Made by a program: the position numbers and the translations under genes. Positions 6,918 to 17,012 of a stretch of 64,000 bases of DNA are shown in pieces. The notes beneath the pieces are model-generated. The model worked only from the letters and a program-made list of their open reading frames with translations, was not told where the DNA came from and searched no databases. Every line of letters starts with the position of its first letter. Positions within the stretch are counted from its first letter, which is position 1. Origin of the DNA: Curtobacterium sp. SGAir0471 (GTDB lineage Bacteria > Actinomycetota > Actinomycetes > Actinomycetales > Microbacteriaceae); assembly GCF_005490985.1 (NCBI RefSeq), contig NZ_CP027869.1, positions 992,001 through 1,056,000 of the forward strand, read 5' to 3'.

Positions 6918-7571
6918 ATGAACGACACGATCACCGTCTGCGGCATCGTCGCGACCGAACCCCGGCACCTCGTCACCGACACCGGCATCGCCATCTCGAG
7001 CCTGCGCCTGGCGTCCCCCTCGCGACGATGGGAGCGCAGTACCTCGTCCTGGACCAACGGCCCGACCAACTGGTACACCGTCACCGCGTTCCGCTCCCTC
7101 GCCGCCAACGTCCACAAGTCCCTGAAGAAGGGCGACCGGATCGTCGTGACGGGGCGAGTGCGGATCCGAGCGTGGGAACGTGACGGACGGGGCGGCACCT
7201 CGGTCGAGATCGACGCCGACGGCATCGGGCACGACCTCGCGTGGGGCATCAGCAACTGGATCCGCGTCCCGCGGCACGTCGGCGACTCGAACGCTGGTCC
7301 CGGGGTCCCGCCGGGGGTGCCGACGGTGAACCCGGACACGGGGGAGGTCACGGGCACGGTCCCGGAGGACGACCACCTGTCCACCGTCCCCGGGGCGGAC
7401 GGTGGACCTGCGGTGGCCGGGCCGGTCGTCGGACCCACGCTGCCGCACCACGGGATCGACCACGACGAGGGCGCCGACGCGCACGTCGCGGCAGCGGGCG
7501 ACGGGGACGAGCCCGCCGCGACCGCGCTGCGGGACTCCCTCCCCGACGAGGACCCCCGTGCCGTCGCGTGA
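6918..7571 (+). CDS. Single-stranded DNA-binding protein paralogue
   Basis: 217 residues. Residues 1-110 form a bacterial SSB-type OB fold: TVCGIVATEPRHLVTDTGIAISSLRLAS, then NWYTVTAFRSLAANVHKSLKKGDRIVVTGRVRIRAW-like strands and a closing ASVEIDADGIGHDL-type strand. From about 120 on the tail is low complexity (Gly, Pro, Val, Asp). The essential replication SSB ends in an acidic tip of the DDDIPF type; this one ends EDPRAVA and lacks it, so it is probably an accessory SSB for recombination, repair or competence-like processes, not the housekeeping copy. Transcribed alone. Confidence 0.85.
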   Translation: MNDTITVCGIVATEPRHLVTDTGIAISSLRLASPSRRWERSTSSWTNGPTNWYTVTAFRSLAANVHKSLKKGDRIVVTGRVRIRAWERDGRGGTSVEIDADGIGHDLAWGISNWIRVPRHVGDSNAGPGVPPGVPTVNPDTGEVTGTVPEDDHLSTVPGADGGPAVAGPVVGPTLPHHGIDHDEGADAHVAAAGDGDEPAATALRDSLPDEDPRAVA

Positions 7572-7698
7572 GCGGACGGTCGCCGGGCCGGTCGTGGGCA
7601 AGGAGCGGCGACCGTGCCGTGGATCGCCGCCCCCCGGACCGGTCGGCGGCGGCGCAGGGGGAGCGGTGGCGCGCCCGGGTCAGTAGACTTGCGCCGAT

Positions 7699-9384
<1,686 letters not shown>

Positions 9385-9387
9385 CCC

Positions 9388-9870
9388 GTGGCGAGGCTGC
9401 ACGTCCCCGTCCGCATCCGGTGGAGCGACATCGACGCGTACGGCCACGTCAACAACTCCGCGATGCTGCGTCTCCTGGAGGAGGCGCGCATCGCGGGGTT
9501 CTGGGGCCACGACGCCGGCGACGTCGCGCCCGAGGACGACCTGCCGGACCCGATCATCGACGGCCGCCCTGGCTCGGGCACGATAACGGTGATCGCCGCG
9601 CAGCGTCTCGAGTACCTCGCATCGATCCCGTACCTGCGTCGACCGCTCGACGTGCAGATGTGGATCGGCCGGATCGGAGGCGCGAGCATCGACGTGTCGT
9701 ACGAGATCTGGTCGCCCGCGGGGGTCGAGCCGCACGTGCTGTACACCCGTGCCACGACCGCCCTGGTGATGGTGGACACGGCGACGAACCGCCCCCGGCG
9801 TCTGTCCGAAGCCGAGCGCGCCGCCTGCGCGCCGTTCGTCGAAACCGCCGTGCAGTTCTCCCGCCCGTAG
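9388..9870 (+). CDS. Acyl-CoA thioesterase, hotdog (4HBT) fold
   Basis: 160 residues with the 4HBT signature near the N-terminus: VPVRIRWSDIDAYGHVNN, containing the catalytic Asp, followed by the hotdog helix (MLRLLEEARIAGFW). The remaining strands include VIAAQRLEYLASIPYLRR. The enzyme hydrolyses acyl-CoA thioesters; chain length is unknown. GTG 9388 starts three bases after ettA, so it depends on that transcript. A larger TesB-type thioesterase lies convergent on the other strand, so two unrelated thioesterases sit end to end. Confidence 0.88.
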   Translation: MARLHVPVRIRWSDIDAYGHVNNSAMLRLLEEARIAGFWGHDAGDVAPEDDLPDPIIDGRPGSGTITVIAAQRLEYLASIPYLRRPLDVQMWIGRIGGASIDVSYEIWSPAGVEPHVLYTRATTALVMVDTATNRPRRLSEAERAACAPFVETAVQFSRP

Positions 9871-9898
9871 CGGTCGGACCGCCAGCGTGGTCCGACCG
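9871..9898. terminator. Hairpin between convergent thioesterase genes
   Basis: A 10-bp stem (CGGTCGGACC/GGTCCGACCG) with an 8-base loop, starting right after the stop codon at 9870. Confidence 0.7.
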
Positions 9899-9916
9899 TC
9901 CGGAGCGGTCGGGCCG

Positions 9917-10774
9917 TCAGTGCGGGACGCGCATCATGCCCTCCTGCGCCACCGAAGCCAGCAGACGGCCGTCGCGGGAGAACATCCGACCGAACGCGAG
10001 CCCCCGGCCGCCCTGCGCGCTCGGCGACTCCTGCGTGTAGAGCACCCAGTCGTCCGCGCGCCCGTCGCGGTGCCACCACATCGCGTGGTCGAGGCTCGCG
10101 CTCTTCACGCCCGGCGTTCCCCAGGCGACACCGTGCCGACGCATGATCGGCTCGAGGATCGACAGGTCGCTTGCGTACCCGAGCACGGCGCGGTGGAGCG
10201 CTGCGTCCTCCGGCAGGTCGCCGTCGACGCGGAACCACACGGCCTGGTGCGGGACCCGCTCGCCCTGCACGTCGACGAACACCGGACCCTCGACGTGCCG
10301 CAGGTCGATGGAGCGCTCGGCCCAGGCCTGCGCCACGGGGTGGTCGATCCGCGACAGGATCGACGCGGCCGAGGGCAGCGACTCCGGATCCGGGGTGTCG
10401 ACGGGGAACGGGTCCTGGTGCTCGAGCCCGTCGTCCGGCCGCTGGAAGGACGCGATCATCGAGAAGATCGGGACACCGCGCTGGTAGGCCTGGACGCGCC
10501 GCGTGGCGAAGGACCGCCCATCGTGGATGCGCTCGGCCGCGAACGTGATGGGCACGTCGATGTCGCCGGGCCGGAGGAAGTACCCGTGCATCGAGTGGAT
10601 GACGCGGTCCTCGATGGTGTGCTGGGCGGCGACGATGCACTGCGCGAGCACCTGCCCGCCGAAGACCCGTCCGCCGGGGGACCAGTGGCTCGCGCCGGTG
10701 AGGATCGTCTCGCCCGTGCTCGCGCCGGTGTCCTGCAGGCGGAGGGTGCTGAGGAAGTCGGGTTCGCCGTTCAC
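9917..10774 (-). CDS. tesB: Acyl-CoA thioesterase II (TesB family)
   Basis: 285 residues, the usual TesB length, a double hotdog. Recognisable parts are FGGQVLAQCIVAAQ near residue 40, MHGYFLRPGD near 64, the second hotdog with HAMWWHRDGRADDWVLY near 230 and the closing GRGLAFGRMFSRDGRLLASV. The enzyme releases free fatty acids from a wide range of acyl-CoAs. GTG 10774 has a TAGACT box six bases upstream, so it is probably leaderless; its promoter faces that of the gene at 10818, only 43 bases away. Confidence 0.92.
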   Translation of the reverse strand: MNGEPDFLSTLRLQDTGASTGETILTGASHWSPGGRVFGGQVLAQCIVAAQHTIEDRVIHSMHGYFLRPGDIDVPITFAAERIHDGRSFATRRVQAYQRGVPIFSMIASFQRPDDGLEHQDPFPVDTPDPESLPSAASILSRIDHPVAQAWAERSIDLRHVEGPVFVDVQGERVPHQAVWFRVDGDLPEDAALHRAVLGYASDLSILEPIMRRHGVAWGTPGVKSASLDHAMWWHRDGRADDWVLYTQESPSAQGGRGLAFGRMFSRDGRLLASVAQEGMMRVPH

Positions 10775-10817
10775 CCCCGCAGTCTACGAACCCGCCACCG
10801 GTAGGATCGGTGTCGAC

Positions 10818-11519
10818 ATGGGCACCACGTTCACGCTTCCCGACGCCGCCTCGCTCGGCGACCTCCGCACCTACCTCGGACGCGCTGCCCGGATCGAGGA
10901 CGGCTCCGTGCGGCTCATCGCCGACTCGGGCGTCCTGGCGGTCTACACGGCGATCCTGTACCCGATCGGCCTGCTCGACGAACTCCCGACGGTGCTCGGT
11001 CTGCGCACCTTCTCGCTCACGGAGCCGGCGACGATCGACGCGGTCGTGCCGCTCGCGTCGCTGCAGGAGCGGCTGCGCGTGCTGGCCGAGGAACACGACG
11101 CAGCCGGAGCCGACGGCGCCGATCCGACGCGGCCGACCCCGATCGAGGTCGAGCTCCCGCACGAGGTCAACACCGTCACGTGGGCCGCGATCTCGCCGCC
11201 GCGCGGTGGCTGGGTGCCGCTGCCCGACGTCTCCCCGGAGCTGCTCCGTCGCGCCGCACGGGACGGCATCGCCGAGGTCGCGGACGCCGTCCCGTCGAAC
11301 GCCGGCGAGGCCATCGTCCGTCGCATCCGCGCAGAGGTCTGGGGCCGACCCGTCCCCGGGATCGAGCACGTCCCGGCAGCAGCCGGGTTCGCGGGGGAGA
11401 GCCTCGGGTTCCTCGGGCACGACCCGGTGCGGCTGTTCGAGACGGGACCGTGGAGCCGGTTGACGTCGTCGCGCGGGCACATCCTGGTGAAGCGGCGCAG
11501 CTGGAACCTCGACCGGTAG
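10818..11519 (+). CDS. Conserved hypothetical protein (233 aa)
   Basis: 233 residues, soluble, no signal peptide. It opens MGTTFTLPDAASLGDLRTYL and contains EVNTVTWAAISPPRGGWVP and a C-terminal Trp/Arg-rich end (HILVKRRSWNLDR). The pattern resembles a conserved protein of unknown function in Microbacteriaceae genomes; I cannot assign a domain. ATG 10818 is chosen because TAGGAT lies 10 bases upstream and because longer readings run into the divergent tesB gene. Transcribed alone, divergent from tesB. Confidence 0.75.
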   Translation: MGTTFTLPDAASLGDLRTYLGRAARIEDGSVRLIADSGVLAVYTAILYPIGLLDELPTVLGLRTFSLTEPATIDAVVPLASLQERLRVLAEEHDAAGADGADPTRPTPIEVELPHEVNTVTWAAISPPRGGWVPLPDVSPELLRRAARDGIAEVADAVPSNAGEAIVRRIRAEVWGRPVPGIEHVPAAAGFAGESLGFLGHDPVRLFETGPWSRLTSSRGHILVKRRSWNLDR

Positions 11520-11623
11520 CTCCGGCACGGCCCGTCCCTGCACAGCGGGCCAGGTCAGCACCGCCGTCCACAGGCCCTGAGGATGCCCACCCGGCACCGT
11601 GACCGGCGTGGTTGGGTTGCACC

Positions 11624-12466
11624 ATGAACGTCTTGCTCACCGGCGCATCCGGGTACATCGGGTCCTCAGTCCTCCGCGCACTCGTCGCCCACGGGCACCG
11701 GGTCACGGCGGTCGTCCGTTCCGTCGAGAAGGCCCAGGCGGTGCGTGCGGCCGGAGGCGACGCAGTCGTCGGCGACGTGACCGACACGGACCTGGTCCGA
11801 CGCCTGGCACACGAGAGCGATGCCGTCGTGCACACCGCCTCGGCGGAGGCCGTCGACCCGGACTTCACAGCGACGGTGACCCAGGCCTTCTCCGGCACCC
11901 CGAAGCCCTTCGTGCACACCGGCGGCATCTTCACGTTCGGTGACTCGACCGACATCTCGGAGCAGTCGCCCGTCTCCCCGCCGGAGCTCACCGCGTGGCG
12001 CGCGCCGATCGAGGCGCGGGTCCGCGCGAGTGCGGCCCGGACCACCATCATCGCCCCGGGCATCGTGTACGGCCGTGGCGCGGGCATCCCGATGATGTTC
12101 GTCGGGGACGGGGAGCACGAGGTCCGGCTGGTCGGAGACGGGTCGCAACGGTGGACGACGGTGCACGTCGACGACCTGGCCGAGCTGTACGTCCTCGCCC
12201 TGGAGCGCGGCGAGCAGGACGGCTACGTCGTCGCTGCGACGGGCGACAACCCCACGGTCCGCGAGATCGCCGAGGCGGGCGCCCACGGGTCGCCCGTCGT
12301 CGCAGAGAGCGTGGTCGACAGTCGCGAGCGACTCGGCCGCGCCTTCGCGGACGCGCTGTTGCTGCACCAGGAGGCGTCCGGCGCGCACGCGCGCGCCGCC
12401 TTCGGCTGGGGCCCGACCCGGCCGTCCCTGGTCGAGGACCTGGCGGCCGGTTCGCCCGTCCAGTAG
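11624..12466 (+). CDS. NAD-dependent epimerase/oxidoreductase (atypical SDR)
   Basis: 280 residues. The Rossmann motif GASGYIGSSVLRAL begins at residue 7, and segments such as VVHTASAE and the FVHTGGIFTFGD strand fit the extended/atypical short-chain dehydrogenase family. The usual YxxxK catalytic pair is not obvious, which is common in atypical members that act as reductases or only bind nucleotide. Substrate unknown. ATG 11624 places the glycine motif at the right distance; an upstream TTG/GTG would add only MGCT-like residues. No operon partner is seen: the next gene is on the other strand beyond a repeat array. Confidence 0.82.
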   Translation: MNVLLTGASGYIGSSVLRALVAHGHRVTAVVRSVEKAQAVRAAGGDAVVGDVTDTDLVRRLAHESDAVVHTASAEAVDPDFTATVTQAFSGTPKPFVHTGGIFTFGDSTDISEQSPVSPPELTAWRAPIEARVRASAARTTIIAPGIVYGRGAGIPMMFVGDGEHEVRLVGDGSQRWTTVHVDDLAELYVLALERGEQDGYVVAATGDNPTVREIAEAGAHGSPVVAESVVDSRERLGRAFADALLLHQEASGAHARAAFGWGPTRPSLVEDLAAGSPVQ

Positions 12467-12470
12467 TCCG

Positions 12471-12600
12471 GCAGGCGGCAGGTGACAGGCGGCAGGCGGC
12501 ACGCGGCAGGCGGCAGGCGGCAGGCGGCAGGCGGCAGGCGGCAGGCGGCCGGCGGCGAACGGGCAGGCGGCTGGCGGCCGGCGGGCGGGCAGGCGGGAGA
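12471..12600. repeat. Heptamer (GGCAGGC) tandem array
   Basis: About 130 bases dominated by copies of the 7-base unit GCAGGCG, most of them perfect between about 12505 and 12548 and degenerate on both sides (GACAGGCG, GGCCGGCG). It directly follows the SDR gene stop and runs into GGACGGC-type triplets at 12630-12650. Confidence 0.9.
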
Positions 12601-12646
12601 CGACCGACGACGGACGAAAGACGGCAGGCGGCGGACGGCGGACGGC

Positions 12647-12688
12647 GGACGGGAGGCTCGTATCGGCCCCGCCACGCGCCTCCCGTCC
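12647..12688. terminator. GGACGGGAGGC-family hairpin downstream of the globin gene
   Basis: GGACGGGAGGC pairs with GCCTCCCGTCC across a 20-base loop. It ends two bases before the globin stop codon at 12690 and also follows the array behind the SDR gene, so it serves convergent transcripts. Confidence 0.7.
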
Positions 12689-12689
12689 G

Positions 12690-13148
12690 TCAGTCGAACG
12701 TGTTCGTCATCGCGTGGGCCGCGCGGTCGAGGTACGCCCAGAGCTCGGCCTCGTCGAGGGGCGCCAGGTCCAGGGACTCGACGGCCTCGTGCATGTGGTG
12801 CAGCCAGCGCTCCCGGGCCTCGGAGGTGATGCGGAACGGGTTGTGGCGCATGCGCAATCGGGGGTGCCCACGCTCCTCGCTGTAGGTCCCCGGGCCGCCC
12901 CAGTACTGCTGCAGGAACGCCGACAGCCGCCAGATCGCACCCTCGAGGTCGTCCGCCGGGTACATCGGCCAGATGACCTCGTCCTGCTGCACGCCCTCGT
13001 AGAAGCGTCGGACGAGCCGATCGAAGGTCGGTGCGCCGCCGATCCGTTCGTACAGCGACCCGGTGGCAGCGGCGCCGCCGACACCGACCCGGAGCGTGAT
13101 CGGCTGCGCGGGCGTGCCCGGGCGGGCAGGCGGGGTGAGGTCGGTCAC
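12690..13148 (-). CDS. glbO: Group II truncated haemoglobin (GlbO-like)
   Basis: 152 residues. The globin core starts at SLYERIGGAPTFDRLVRRFYEGV near residue 31 and carries IWPMYPADDLEGA, FLQQYWGGPGTYSEERGHP and LRMRHNPFRI, where the His of MRHNPF is the proximal haem ligand; the Trp/Tyr pattern is that of group II (trHbO). These proteins bind O2 and detoxify NO or peroxide. The first 30 residues are Pro-rich and not part of the fold. GTG 13148 overlaps the stop of the MscS gene (GTGA), so translation is coupled to it. Confidence 0.93.
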   Translation of the reverse strand: MTDLTPPARPGTPAQPITLRVGVGGAAATGSLYERIGGAPTFDRLVRRFYEGVQQDEVIWPMYPADDLEGAIWRLSAFLQQYWGGPGTYSEERGHPRLRMRHNPFRITSEARERWLHHMHEAVESLDLAPLDEAELWAYLDRAAHAMTNTFD

Positions 13149-14227
13149 TGGTGGTCCTTCCCGGGCTCCTGGTCGCGGCCCGTGTCATCCGTTCGGATCG
13201 CCCGTCCGAACAGGTTCCCACGCTTCCCGCCACGGGACTTCGTGGGCGCCGGGGTCGGCTGCGTCCGCACGGTGCGGAGGCCGTTGATCGACGTGGCGTT
13301 CTCCCACCCCTCGGGCATGATCATCGCCATCGCGGGCAGCGTGACCCCGAGCTCGTCGACGGCACGCTTCAGCCGCACGCGCATCTCCCGCCCGACGACG
13401 TCGAGCTCCGAGGCCCGCGTCTTCACCACCAGGCGGAACACCATCCCGGTGTCGGTGATGGACTGCAGCCCCCAGATCTCCGGCTTCTCGACGATGCGCT
13501 GGCGCCAACGGGGCTCCTGCGACATCGTGACGGCGGCACGGAGCAGCGCGTCCTGCACCGCGTCGATGTCCGTGTCGTAGGGCACCGTGATGTCGACGAG
13601 GACCCGCGACCAGCCCTGGGACAGGTTGCCGACGCGCAGGATCTGCCCGTTCGGCACGAACCAGAGGATGCCGTTCACGTCGCGGATCTGCATGACGCGC
13701 AGGCCGACGTTCTCGACGACGCCCGTGGCCGGGCCGGTGTCGACGACGTCCCCGACGCCCGCCTGGTCCTCGAGGATCATGAAGATGCCGGACAGCAGGT
13801 CCTTCACGATGCTCTGCGCGCCGACGGCGAGACCCGCGGCGACGACGGAGGCGCCACCGACGATGCCGACCGCGGCCGTGGGGAACGACGTGGAGATGAT
13901 GACGGCCAGTGCGATGATGGCGACGACCACGGTCGCCAGGTTCTCGAGCACGCTGCCGAGCGTCCGCGTCCGCTGCACCACGCGGGCGGTCTGCACCGGG
14001 GACGCGATGAGCGCCTGGGTGTCGTCGACGTTCTGGCGACGCTTCGCCCCGGTCACCACCTGGTCGACGACACCCTTGATCACGCGACGCAGGATCAGCC
14101 GCAGGATGATGGCGGCGATGATCGTGATGACGATCGTGATCGGGATGTGCCAGGTGTCGACGAACTGGGTGAAGGCATTGGACGCCCACTTCGAGACGTC
14201 GTCGGTCGTGTTCGCTGCCGAGTTCAT
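13145..14227 (-). CDS. Small-conductance mechanosensitive channel (MscS family)
   Basis: 360 residues. Three hydrophobic helices lie in the first 175 residues (around 25-48, 90-115 and 118-140); the third is Gly/Ala-rich (GGASVVAAGLAVGAQSIVKDLLSG), the pore helix of MscS, which opens on membrane tension to release solutes. The cytoplasmic beta domain follows, with VENVGLRVMQIRDVNGILWFVPNG-like sequence. A charged tail ends the protein. ATG 14227 follows a TAGCAT box by 10 bases, so it is likely leaderless. It forms an overlapping pair with the truncated haemoglobin gene. Confidence 0.9.
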   Translation of the reverse strand: MNSAANTTDDVSKWASNAFTQFVDTWHIPITIVITIIAAIILRLILRRVIKGVVDQVVTGAKRRQNVDDTQALIASPVQTARVVQRTRTLGSVLENLATVVVAIIALAVIISTSFPTAAVGIVGGASVVAAGLAVGAQSIVKDLLSGIFMILEDQAGVGDVVDTGPATGVVENVGLRVMQIRDVNGILWFVPNGQILRVGNLSQGWSRVLVDITVPYDTDIDAVQDALLRAAVTMSQEPRWRQRIVEKPEIWGLQSITDTGMVFRLVVKTRASELDVVGREMRVRLKRAVDELGVTLPAMAMIMPEGWENATSINGLRTVRTQPTPAPTKSRGGKRGNLFGRAIRTDDTGRDQEPGKDHQ

Positions 14228-14245
14228 GATCCGAACGATGCTAGA

Positions 14246-14289
14246 GGGCGGGGCCTCGGTGACCCTTGAGGATCACCGAGGCCCCGCCC
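14246..14289. terminator. 17-bp-stem hairpin between pepN and the MscS gene
   Basis: GGGCGGGGCCTCGGTGA pairs perfectly with TCACCGAGGCCCCGCCC around a 10-base loop. It should end the pepN transcript; the MscS promoter box overlaps its distal side. Confidence 0.8.
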
Positions 14290-14311
14290 CTGCGTGGTCG
14301 TCCGACCGAGA

Positions 14312-16891
14312 TCAGGCGTCGGCCGCCTGCACCCGCAGCGCACGCTCGGTGCCCGCGAGGTTCTCGGTGACGATGCGACGGAGCGCGGGCGTCTCCGGGT
14401 GCGCCTCGAGCCACGCGTTCGCGGCGTCGCGGAGCTCGACCGACGCGAGCGGCGCCGGGTACAGGCCCGTGACGATGGTGTCGGCCATGTGGTAGCTCCG
14501 CTCGGCCCAGATCCGCGTCAGCACGTCGAAGTACTTCGACACGAGCCCCTCGAGCACGACCGGGCTGTTCGTGTGCTGGAAGCCGACGGTCGTCTGCCGG
14601 ACGATGGCGTTCGGTGCCTCGGACGAGTCCACGAGCGACGAGAACGCCGCGAGCTTGCCCTCGGCGGTCGGGATCGTCGCACGCGCACGAGCGGCGGCCT
14701 GCTCACCGGACGCGGTCTTGTCCGCCGCGAGCTCGGCGTCGACCTCGGCGTCACCGGCGGCACCGGCGAGCACGAGGCCCTCGAGCAGCTCCCAGCGCAG
14801 GTCCGTGTCGATCTCCAGGCCCTGCAGCGTGACGGAACCGTCGCGCAGGCCCTGCAGCGTCGCCACGTGCTCCGGCGTCGAGGCGATCTGCGCGAAGAAC
14901 TTCACGAACTGGAACTGGGCGTCGGACCCGGCCTCGGCCGAGGACGCCAGCTGCCAGAGCGTGTCGCCGACGGTGCGGACCGTCGCGTCGACCTTGGCCG
15001 GCGCGACGTAGCTGCGGGCGGTCAGCAGCAGCTGCGAGAGCGTGGTGCGGATCGTCGTCGACTCGGTCTCGGTCGCGATGTTGCCGAGCACCAGGCGGAC
15101 GTAGTCGCTCGCGGGCGACTCGGCGTCGCGCGTTGCGTCCCACATCGCACCCCAGACGATCGAGCGGGCCAGCGGGTTCGCGATCGCGGCGAGGTGCTCG
15201 ATCGCGGTGCGCCGGGACTGCTCGTCGAGACGGATCTTGGCGTACGCCAGGTCGTCGTCGTTCAGGAGCACGAGGTCGCCGCGGTGCACGCCGACGAGCT
15301 CGGGGACCTCGGTGCGGGCGCCGTCGACGTCGATCTCGACGCGGTGCGTGCGCTCGAGCTTGCCGCCGGCCGAGGCGGTGTCCGCCCCGAACGGCGCCGA
15401 CTCGTCCGTCGCGAACCCGTAGACGCCGATCGCCAGGCGGTGCGGGCGGAGCGTCGGGTGGTCGGCGGGGGCCTCCTGCAGCACGGCGAACGAGTTGATC
15501 ACACCGGACTCGTCGACCTCGATCTCGGGACGCAACGTGTTGACGCCGGCGGTCTCGAGCCACAGCCCCGACCACTCGGACAGGTCGCGGCCGCTGGTCG
15601 CCTCGAGCTCGACGAGCAGGTCGCGGAGCTCGGTGTTGCCGTGGTGGTGCTTCTTGAAGTACTGCGAGACGCCCGCGAAGAACGCGTCGATGCCGACCCA
15701 CGCCACGAGCTGCTTCAGGACGGACCCGCCCTTGGCGTACGTGATGCCGTCGAAGTTGACCTGCACGTCCTCGAGGTCGTTGATCGTCGCGACGATCGGG
15801 TGCGTCGAGGGGAGCTGGTCCTGGCGGTAGGCCCAGGACTTCTCCATCGCCTGGAACGTGGTCCAGGCCTCGGTCCACTCGGTGGCCTCGGCCGTGGCGA
15901 TGGTCGACGCCCACTCGGCGAACGACTCGTTCAGCCACAGGTCGTTCCACCACTTCATGGTGACGAGGTCGCCGAACCACATGTGTGCGAGCTCGTGGAG
16001 GATCGTGACGACCCGGCGCTCCTTGATGGCGTCGGTCACCTTCGACCGGAAGACGTAGGTCTCGGTGAAGGTGACGCAGCCCGCGTTCTCCATCGCGCCG
16101 GCGTTGAACTCCGGCACGAAGAGCTGGTCGTACTTCTCGAACGGGTACGGGACGTCGAACTTCTCCTCGTAGTAGGCGAAGCCCTTCTTCGTCGTCTCGA
16201 ACACGTACTCGGGGTCGAGGTACTCGGCGAGCGAGCGGCGTGCGAACACGCCGAGCGGGATGGTCCGACCGTCGCGGCTCGTGAGCTCGTCGCGCACGAC
16301 CTCGTACGGGCCGGCGACGAGCGCGGTGATGTAGCTCGAGATCTTCGCGGTCGGGGTGAACGACCAGGTGGCGACCTCGCCGTCGACGTGCGGCTCGGGC
16401 GTCGGGGAGTTCGAGACGACCTGCCAGCGGGCCGGCGCCGTGACGGTGAAGGTGAACTCGGCCTTGAGGTCGGGCTGCTCGAACACGGCGAACATGCGGC
16501 GCGAGTCCGGGACCTCGAACTGCGAGTACAGGTAGACCTCGTCGTCGACCGGGTCGACGAAGCGGTGCAGGCCCTCGCCCGTGTTCGTGTACATCGCGTC
16601 GGCGACGACGACGAGCTCGTTCTGCTCCTGCAGGTCGTCGAGCTGGATCCGCACGCCGTCGTTCACCGCGGCGACGTCGAGCGCCGTGCCGTTCAGCGTG
16701 ATCGAGTGCACGGTCTTCGTGATCGCGTCGATGAAGGTCGAGGCACCGGCCGTCGCGGTGAACCGGACGCGCGTGGTGCTGCCGAAGGTCTCGGCCCCGC
16801 GGGTCAGGTCCAGCTCGACGTCGTACGTCTGCACGTCGACGATCGCGGCGCGTTCCTGGGCTTCGGTTCTGGTGAGGTTCTCTCCGGGCAC
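14312..16891 (-). CDS. pepN: Aminopeptidase N (M1 family)
   Basis: 859 residues, the normal length of actinobacterial PepN. The exopeptidase motif GAMEN is at 265-269 and the zinc site HELAH at 299-303 with the third ligand Glu322 (NESFAEW). The C-terminal half is the ERAP1-like helical domain. No signal peptide, so it is a cytoplasmic zinc aminopeptidase that trims peptides. GTG 16891 has GGAG six bases upstream; a TAGGCT box on the same strand at about 16984-16989 could be its promoter, overlapping that of the divergent gene at 17013. It is followed by a strong hairpin and appears monocistronic. Confidence 0.96.
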   Translation of the reverse strand: MPGENLTRTEAQERAAIVDVQTYDVELDLTRGAETFGSTTRVRFTATAGASTFIDAITKTVHSITLNGTALDVAAVNDGVRIQLDDLQEQNELVVVADAMYTNTGEGLHRFVDPVDDEVYLYSQFEVPDSRRMFAVFEQPDLKAEFTFTVTAPARWQVVSNSPTPEPHVDGEVATWSFTPTAKISSYITALVAGPYEVVRDELTSRDGRTIPLGVFARRSLAEYLDPEYVFETTKKGFAYYEEKFDVPYPFEKYDQLFVPEFNAGAMENAGCVTFTETYVFRSKVTDAIKERRVVTILHELAHMWFGDLVTMKWWNDLWLNESFAEWASTIATAEATEWTEAWTTFQAMEKSWAYRQDQLPSTHPIVATINDLEDVQVNFDGITYAKGGSVLKQLVAWVGIDAFFAGVSQYFKKHHHGNTELRDLLVELEATSGRDLSEWSGLWLETAGVNTLRPEIEVDESGVINSFAVLQEAPADHPTLRPHRLAIGVYGFATDESAPFGADTASAGGKLERTHRVEIDVDGARTEVPELVGVHRGDLVLLNDDDLAYAKIRLDEQSRRTAIEHLAAIANPLARSIVWGAMWDATRDAESPASDYVRLVLGNIATETESTTIRTTLSQLLLTARSYVAPAKVDATVRTVGDTLWQLASSAEAGSDAQFQFVKFFAQIASTPEHVATLQGLRDGSVTLQGLEIDTDLRWELLEGLVLAGAAGDAEVDAELAADKTASGEQAAARARATIPTAEGKLAAFSSLVDSSEAPNAIVRQTTVGFQHTNSPVVLEGLVSKYFDVLTRIWAERSYHMADTIVTGLYPAPLASVELRDAANAWLEAHPETPALRRIVTENLAGTERALRVQAADA

Positions 16892-17012
16892 GGACGCTCC
16901 AACTTCGCTTGCGGCGCGGACGATCGATGTCCGCGGTGAGGGGGTTCCCGGCAGGCGTCGTGCGCCGTCGGGACGATGGGATCAGCCTAGCGAGCGCGCG
17001 TACGCTCGCAGC

